From: Clostridia bacterium | GTDB lineage: Bacteria > Bacillota_A > Clostridia > Christensenellales > UBA1242 | Direction: 5' to 3' | NCBI GenBank assembly: GCA_028701635.1 | Contig: JAQVQJ010000036.1 | Coordinates: forward strand, 1 to 10,075 | Length of the DNA: 10,075 bases | Part shown: piece by piece, positions 6,593-10,075 of the stretch | How positions within the stretch are numbered: the stretch's first letter is position 1 | Layout of the letters: every line of letters starts with the position of its first letter | Made by a program: the position numbers and the translations under genes | Notes under the pieces: generated by a model | Databases searched by the model: none | Seen by the model: only the letters and a program-made list of their open reading frames with translations | Told to the model about the DNA's origin: nothing

Positions 6593-6604
6593 TTTATTAA
6601 TAAA
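6593..6604. promoter_or_regulatory. 12-bp palindrome between divergent promoters, possible operator
   Basis: TTTATTAATAAA is a perfect palindrome. It lies between the leftward promoter of the GlmU-like gene and the rightward promoter of the tiny unit. In DNA this AT-rich it may be chance. Confidence 0.2.
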
Positions 6605-6621
6605 AAAGGGGACATTTTTTA

Positions 6622-6650
6622 TTGACTTTTGCATAAAATAATAATATATT
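6622..6650 (+). promoter_or_regulatory. Promoter of the tiny IRDY-repeat unit
   Basis: -35 TTGACT (6622-6627), a 17-base spacer, and -10 TATATT (6645-6650): five of six matches in each hexamer. The predicted start is near 6657, which gives a transcript of about 110 bases ending at the terminator at 6741-6769. Confidence 0.75.
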
Positions 6651-6681
6651 ATATATAACAATAAAAATTTTGGAGAAAAAA

Positions 6682-6738
6682 ATGAAAAATTTTATTAGAG
6701 ATTATATTAGAGATTATATTAGAAATATCTTACATTAA
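6682..6738 (+). CDS. Putative 18-residue peptide with IRDY repeats
   Basis: A tiny ORF encoding MKNFIRDYIRDYIRNILH. It is preceded by a GGAG ribosome binding site (6672-6675) six bases before the ATG, sits behind a good promoter and is followed at once by a terminator, so the whole unit looks like a real gene. The coding part contains a 12-base tandem repeat, giving two IRDY units and a third altered one (IRNI). If helical, Ile, Tyr and Leu would fall largely on one face with Arg and Asp on the other, so the peptide could be amphipathic and membrane-associated. I recognise no family. Alternatives are a type I toxin-like peptide, a regulatory leader peptide, or a small RNA whose ORF is incidental. 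It points opposite to both neighbours, dnaN and the GlmU-like gene. Confidence 0.45.
   Translation: MKNFIRDYIRDYIRNILH
6694..6729 (+). repeat. 12-bp tandem direct repeat inside the tiny ORF
   Basis: ATTAGAGATTAT occurs twice head to tail (6694-6705 and 6706-6717) and is followed by a degraded third copy beginning ATTAGA (6718-6729). The period of 12 keeps the reading frame and encodes the IRDY repeat. Confidence 0.85.
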
Positions 6739-6740
6739 TT

Positions 6741-6769
6741 AAAAAAGAAGGAAAATCCTTCTTTTTTTT
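6741..6769 (+). terminator. Bidirectional terminator shared by the tiny unit and dnaN
   Basis: A strong stem AGAAGGA/TCCTTCT with loop AAA (6746-6762), extended by A-T pairs, is followed by eight T on the plus strand. Six A on the other side give a T-run for leftward transcripts, so it can also terminate dnaN mRNA, which ends at 6790. Confidence 0.9.
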
Positions 6770-6789
6770 ACTTTAAATTTTTAAAATAT

Positions 6790-7893
6790 TTAATTTATCA
6801 TTCTTACAGGAAGAACTAAGTATTTATAATTATCTGTATCGATTGGTGTAATAATACATGGATTTGTTGGCTGGTTAAAATTTAATTTTATAAATTCATC
6901 TGTTAAATTTCTACAACATTCTGTAAAATATCTAGCATTAAATGCAATTTTTAAATCTTTTCCTTTAAATGATGCATTTATTTTTTCATTAATATTACCA
7001 ATCTCTGAGTTAGAAGTTATTTCCATAGTATTTTCTTTAACATCAAATCTAACAAGATTATTTTGGCCAACTTTTGAAAGTAAAGATGCTCTGTCTAATG
7101 AATCTTCAAATTGTCTTTTATTTATTACTACACTTGTTTCAAAATTTTGTGGAATAATTTGTTTATAGTTTAAAAAATCTCCATCAAGTAATCTAGAAAT
7201 TAACTTAGTATCTTTTAAATCAACCATAATATAATTTTTTTGAATGTAAACATTAATTAATTCATCTGAATCGTCAAGTATTTTTCCTAGTTCTGCCAAA
7301 CTTCTAGCTGGAATAATAACATTAGTTTTTGCAGTAGTAATTTTTAAATCTTTTTTACAAAGAGCTAATCTATATCCATCAAGTGCAATTGCGTTAATAT
7401 TTTTATTTTCAATTTCTAATAAACAACCTTTCAATATAGGTCTACTATCATCAATAGCAACTGAAAATATAGTTTTATTTATTAAATCTTTAAAATCAAT
7501 TTGACTTATCCCAAAAAATTCATTGGAATCAACTTTATTAAAACTAGGATATTCAAGTGGATTATAACATTGAATTGATCCTTCACTATCTGTATACTTA
7601 ATTTTTAATTGATTTTTATCATTTAATGTTAATTCAATCTTCTCTTTATTTAATTTTTTGATAAACTCAGTAAAAAATTTTCCCGGGACAACTGTTTCCC
7701 CTTCAATTTTTACTTCTGCTTTAATTCTTTTTTCTATTGCTAATTCTAAGTCAGTTGCACTTATTGTTAAATAATCATTATCTGCTGTTAATTTTATTCC
7801 CTCTAAAATCGGATTAGTTGTTTTATTTGATATTGCTCTGCTTACTTTTAAAGCTGCATCAGATAAATCTAACCCATCACAAATTACTTGCAT
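6790..7893 (-). CDS. dnaN: DNA polymerase III beta subunit (sliding clamp)
   Basis: A ring-forming clamp that tethers DNA polymerase III and many repair proteins to DNA. It has 367 residues, the normal length, with the three tandem clamp domains at about 1-120, 125-245 and 246-367. Recognisable pieces are TNPILEGIKLTADNDYLTISATDLELAIE near the N-terminus (in part), SRPILKGCLLEI in domain 2, AFNARYFTECCRNL in domain 3, and the closing YLVLPVRMIN, matching the family's LVLPVR end. GGAGG lies nine bases upstream of the ATG. It has its own promoter (7920-7948) and terminator (6741-6769), so it appears monocistronic. It is on the opposite strand to dnaA and separated from it by pth, the GlmU-like gene and the tiny unit, whereas most Bacillota have dnaA-dnaN in tandem. 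Confidence 0.98.
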   Translation of the reverse strand: MQVICDGLDLSDAALKVSRAISNKTTNPILEGIKLTADNDYLTISATDLELAIEKRIKAEVKIEGETVVPGKFFTEFIKKLNKEKIELTLNDKNQLKIKYTDSEGSIQCYNPLEYPSFNKVDSNEFFGISQIDFKDLINKTIFSVAIDDSRPILKGCLLEIENKNINAIALDGYRLALCKKDLKITTAKTNVIIPARSLAELGKILDDSDELINVYIQKNYIMVDLKDTKLISRLLDGDFLNYKQIIPQNFETSVVINKRQFEDSLDRASLLSKVGQNNLVRFDVKENTMEITSNSEIGNINEKINASFKGKDLKIAFNARYFTECCRNLTDEFIKLNFNQPTNPCIITPIDTDNYKYLVLPVRMIN

Positions 7894-7919
7894 TCTTTTT
7901 ATCCTCCAAATATAAATAT

Positions 7920-7948
7920 ATTATATCAAATTTGTTAATCTTTTACAA
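7920..7948 (-). promoter_or_regulatory. dnaN promoter with extended -10
   Basis: On the minus strand -35 TTGTAA (7943-7948), a 17-base spacer, and a perfect -10 TATAAT (7920-7925) preceded by TGA, an extended -10. The predicted leader is about 20 bases, leaving room for GGAGG. Confidence 0.8.
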
Positions 7949-8102
7949 GTATCTATAAAAACATTTTTTATTAAATATTTTGTTAGAGTTATGCTTTATT
8001 CTAAAAAGTTCTAATCTTATATTTTTTAGGAAACGCCTTTTTCTTTTATATTTTTTTGTTATTAGATAATAATATTATTAATAATGACTGTGTAAATGTT
8101 GA

Positions 8103-8115
8103 CAGACTTCGTCTG
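8103..8115. repeat. Small inverted repeat in the origin gap
   Basis: CAGAC-TTC-GTCTG, a 5-bp stem with a 3-base loop. It is the most GC-rich spot of the gap. No T-run follows on either strand, so it is not a terminator. Confidence 0.5.
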
Positions 8116-8123
8116 CCTCTATA

Positions 8124-8132
8124 TTTGGATAA
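8124..8132 (-). promoter_or_regulatory. DnaA box, one mismatch
   Basis: TTATCCAAA on the minus strand, differing from TTATCCACA at one position. It is the leftmost member of the cluster. Confidence 0.5.
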
Positions 8133-8191
8133 CTTTTAATAGATATTAGATAATTAAACACAATATATTGATTATAACTTAGTTAATAACT

Positions 8192-8200
8192 TGTTGATAA
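8192..8200 (-). promoter_or_regulatory. DnaA box, one mismatch
   Basis: TTATCAACA on the minus strand, differing from the consensus at one position. It lies 22 bases from the perfect box and faces it. Confidence 0.6.
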
Positions 8201-8222
8201 AAACACATTTTTTTATTTTTAT

Positions 8223-8231
8223 TTATCCACA
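8223..8231 (+). promoter_or_regulatory. DnaA box, perfect consensus
   Basis: TTATCCACA on the plus strand, next to the long A/T-only stretch at 8232-8280. It is the strongest site of the putative origin. Confidence 0.85.
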
Positions 8232-8377
8232 TATTAACAATTAATATTTTTAGTTTTACTTAAATTTTTAAAAATATATTCCGTAAAAATTTTTTAAACA
8301 AACTAGTAAAAAATTTATTATAAGGTTTGTAATTTTTAAAAGTAATAGAATTTGTTATCAAAGAAGACTTGCTTTTA

Positions 8378-8407
8378 TTGTGTTTAAATTGTATATTAAT
8401 GTATAAT
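8378..8407 (+). promoter_or_regulatory. Promoter of the lipoprotein gene
   Basis: A perfect -10 TATAAT (8402-8407) with a weak -35 TTGTGT (8378-8383) at 18-base spacing. The leader is about 24 bases and carries AGGAG (8427-8431) before the GTG start. Confidence 0.6.
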
Positions 8408-8437
8408 ACTTTTACGACTTTAAAATAGGAGAATATT

Positions 8438-10033
8438 GTGAAAAGAAGGTTATTTGGATTATTTAGTTTAATTTTATGTGTTTGCTTTTGTTTTTCTGGA
8501 TGTAATTTATTTGTTCAAAATAATATTGGTAAATCAGAACAAATTGCAGCGGAAACTGGAGAAATTATATTGACTAGAGAAGAATTATTAAAAGGATATA
8601 ATACTTATTATAGTTCTTTTTATAGTAATAACGATGAAAATGCTGATGAGGCAATGTCAGATCTTATAGAATACCTAATTTCAAAGAAGATTTATATAAA
8701 TGATGCAATGGATTTATTAGATAATGAAGAAATAGATATTACTGATGCTGAAAATAATTATCTTTGGTATAGTGTTTATAGTGCTTTAATTAATAATATA
8801 GAGACTTTTGAAGAAAAAATAAGGCTAGAATTAGAAATTATTGATGAAAATGAAGAAAATTTGGATCAAGAATCTCAATTTGTTTACACTCCTTATGATA
8901 AAATTGCAGAAGTTATTTATAATGAAGAAACAGAAAAATATGAAATTTCTATTATTAAAAAAGTTTTAGTAGAAAAAACAAATGAAGAAACCGGAAAAAA
9001 AGAGTATGAATATGTTACAGAAGAAGAATCTCTACAATATAATATAGTTGAAGTTTTTGATGAAGAATATATTATAGATTTAATAAATGAAGAAAAACTC
9101 TTTGAAGGACAAACAAATTTAACAGCAGAACAAGAAATTGATAAAACAATTTCAAAAGAAGCTATTAGAAGATATGTTCGACAGTTAAAAGATAACGAGG
9201 AAGGAAAATTATTATCTATTGATGATGAAAGTGTTTATGGTAGAGAAATAGATAGAATATATAATATTGTTTATGAAAACTTTTTAATAAATAAACTTTA
9301 TTTATATAAAGTTTCTGAAATAAATGTAGAAGAAGACGATATTTTAGAAAAATATTTAGAAAAAGTTAAAACTAGTTATGAAAGATATCTTCTAGATCCA
9401 GATGCTTTTACGGAAGAATTAACCAAAACGGTTGGATCTGCAAAACAGTATGCAGGATATATGGAAGAAGTAAATTGTATTGAAGATATATATTATGTTC
9501 CGGAAAATGAAGATGAAAATTATTTTTATTTAACTCATATAGTAATTACTCTAAGCGAAACACAAGTTCAACAAATAAATGAGTTAAAACAATATTGCGA
9601 AGCAAACGGACTTGGAGAAAGTTATTATCAAACAGAGTTTGATAAAATTGTTGACCAAACCAAGATAAAATTAGATGAAAGAGATGAAAATGGCTATATT
9701 ATTGTAAAATCGACAGATGAAGAGGCTATTTCAGTAAGTCAAATGCTCCAAAATCTAGAAGATGATTTAACAGAAATTGATGAAAAATATGATGCAGAGG
9801 TAAATAGCACTGCAAACTTAACAGATGCGGAAAGAGTTGCGTATTTTAACGAAAGAGCAGATAAATTTAATGAATATATATATAAATATAGTGATGACAC
9901 AGGAACACTTCAAATTCAAAAAACTATTATGGGTGATAAAAACAATGAAAATTGGTATACCTATGCTTTAGGAACAGGTGAAACTGATGCAAGTTTTGTA
10001 GAAAACTTTGTTGAAGAGGCTAGAAATTTATAA
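8438..10033 (+). CDS. SurA/PrsA-like foldase lipoprotein, probably ended by a premature TAA
   Basis: Starts at GTG 8438, six bases after AGGAG. Residues 1-22 are a lipoprotein signal: MKRR, a hydrophobic core, and lipobox FSGC with the lipidated Cys at 22, so the product should sit on the outer face of the membrane. Residues about 33-130 resemble the SurA-type N-terminal helical region (TGEIILTREELLKGY). A long acidic middle follows. Residues about 362-372 (YFYLTHIVITL) resemble the strand that opens a parvulin-type peptidyl-prolyl isomerase domain (usual motif HILI), and ENFVEEARNL is like the helix late in that domain. In relatives that helix continues as tyrosine, then a Glu/Gly-rich turn. 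Here TAA takes the next position, after residue 531, and the frame stays open for the last 14 codons of the window. The visible product therefore lacks the end of its isomerase domain. The family call is moderate and enzymatic activity is doubtful. Confidence 0.75.
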   Translation: MKRRLFGLFSLILCVCFCFSGCNLFVQNNIGKSEQIAAETGEIILTREELLKGYNTYYSSFYSNNDENADEAMSDLIEYLISKKIYINDAMDLLDNEEIDITDAENNYLWYSVYSALINNIETFEEKIRLELEIIDENEENLDQESQFVYTPYDKIAEVIYNEETEKYEISIIKKVLVEKTNEETGKKEYEYVTEEESLQYNIVEVFDEEYIIDLINEEKLFEGQTNLTAEQEIDKTISKEAIRRYVRQLKDNEEGKLLSIDDESVYGREIDRIYNIVYENFLINKLYLYKVSEINVEEDDILEKYLEKVKTSYERYLLDPDAFTEELTKTVGSAKQYAGYMEEVNCIEDIYYVPENEDENYFYLTHIVITLSETQVQQINELKQYCEANGLGESYYQTEFDKIVDQTKIKLDERDENGYIIVKSTDEEAISVSQMLQNLEDDLTEIDEKYDAEVNSTANLTDAERVAYFNERADKFNEYIYKYSDDTGTLQIQKTIMGDKNNENWYTYALGTGETDASFVENFVEEARNL

Positions 10034-10075
10034 GAAGCTGGTAATTTAACAGGATATAACACTATATTAATACAA
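10034..10075 (+). pseudogene. In-phase continuation of the lipoprotein frame beyond TAA
   Basis: The 14 codons after the stop, in the same frame, read EAGNLTGYNTILIQ and remain open to the window edge. This resembles the parvulin-domain stretch where ARxLYEEGEIG is followed by a strand. It suggests that the TAA at 10031-10033 replaced a sense codon such as TAT or TAC. Confidence 0.5.

Larger units (their letters stand above)
7949..8377. other. oriC: Probable replication origin (oriC) region
   Basis: The gap between divergent dnaN and the lipoprotein gene (7894-8437) holds no coding sequence that I can find. It is extremely AT-rich, with one small GC-richer inverted repeat at 8103-8115 (CAGAC-TTC-GTCTG). 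Within 8124-8231 are one perfect DnaA box, two single-mismatch boxes and a two-mismatch one (TTAAACACA, 8154-8162). The stretch 8232-8340 is almost pure A/T and could be the unwinding element; a 14-bp palindrome, TAATAATATTATTA, lies at 8067-8080. Genes on both sides point away from this gap. This makes it a better origin candidate than the rpmH-dnaA gap, which has a single box. The call rests on motif and gene orientation only. Confidence 0.65.

Noticed and set aside
8026..8046. AGG-AAACG-CCT followed by T-run as a terminator
   Set aside because: The stem is only three pairs, and no gene ends nearby on the plus strand.
1..10075. CRISPR arrays, insertion sequences, tRNA or rRNA genes, riboswitches
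   Set aside because: No spaced repeats, transposase motifs, terminal inverted repeats or tRNA-like folds were seen on either strand by eye.

Overview
The window is the replication-origin neighbourhood of a very AT-rich, low-GC Gram-positive bacterium (Bacillota). It is most likely a Clostridia-like lineage, perhaps known mainly from metagenomes; no species can be named from the sequence. The evidence is the conserved block rpmH-rnpA-yidD-yidC-jag divergent from dnaA, together with dnaN, pth, a GlmU-related gene, strong AGGAGG-type ribosome binding sites, lipoprotein and Sec signals, and sigma-A type promoters. TAA is the usual stop codon and TGG encodes Trp, so the standard bacterial code applies.

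Layout. Bases 1-542 (minus): 5' part of a secreted protein with possible SH3-like segments. Bases 607-3427 (minus): the operon rpmH > rnpA > yidD > yidC > jag, transcribed from a perfect-consensus promoter at 3479-3507 and closed by a hairpin terminator at 568-590. Bases 3428-3636: divergent control region with a DnaA box inside the dnaA promoter. Bases 3637-4995 (plus): dnaA with its own terminator. Bases 5054-6512 (minus): pth (TTG start) and, upstream of it, a shortened, degenerate GlmU-like gene that appears to be leaderless. Bases 6622-6769 (plus): a tiny but complete transcription unit (promoter, RBS, 18-codon ORF with an Ile-Arg-Asp-Tyr repeat, terminator). Bases 6790-7893 (minus): dnaN. 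Bases 7894-8437: a 544-bp AT-rich gap with a cluster of DnaA boxes, the best candidate for oriC. Bases 8438-10033 (plus): a SurA/PrsA-like lipoprotein whose reading frame continues in phase beyond its TAA stop.

How it fits together. DnaA opens the origin and DnaN is the polymerase clamp. RnpA matures tRNAs, Pth recycles peptidyl-tRNA, and L34 is a ribosomal protein. YidC and YidD insert membrane proteins, and Jag (KhpB) is an RNA-binding partner encoded with YidC. The lipoprotein resembles extracytoplasmic folding factors. Relative to Bacillus the arrangement is rearranged: dnaN is inverted and lies about 1.8 kb from dnaA. If replication starts in the 7894-8437 gap, every gene to its left is co-directional with the leftward fork except dnaA and the tiny unit.

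The main points of interest are the tiny IRDY-repeat unit, the degenerate GlmU beside pth, the probable nonsense codon in the lipoprotein, and the split dnaA/dnaN origin architecture.
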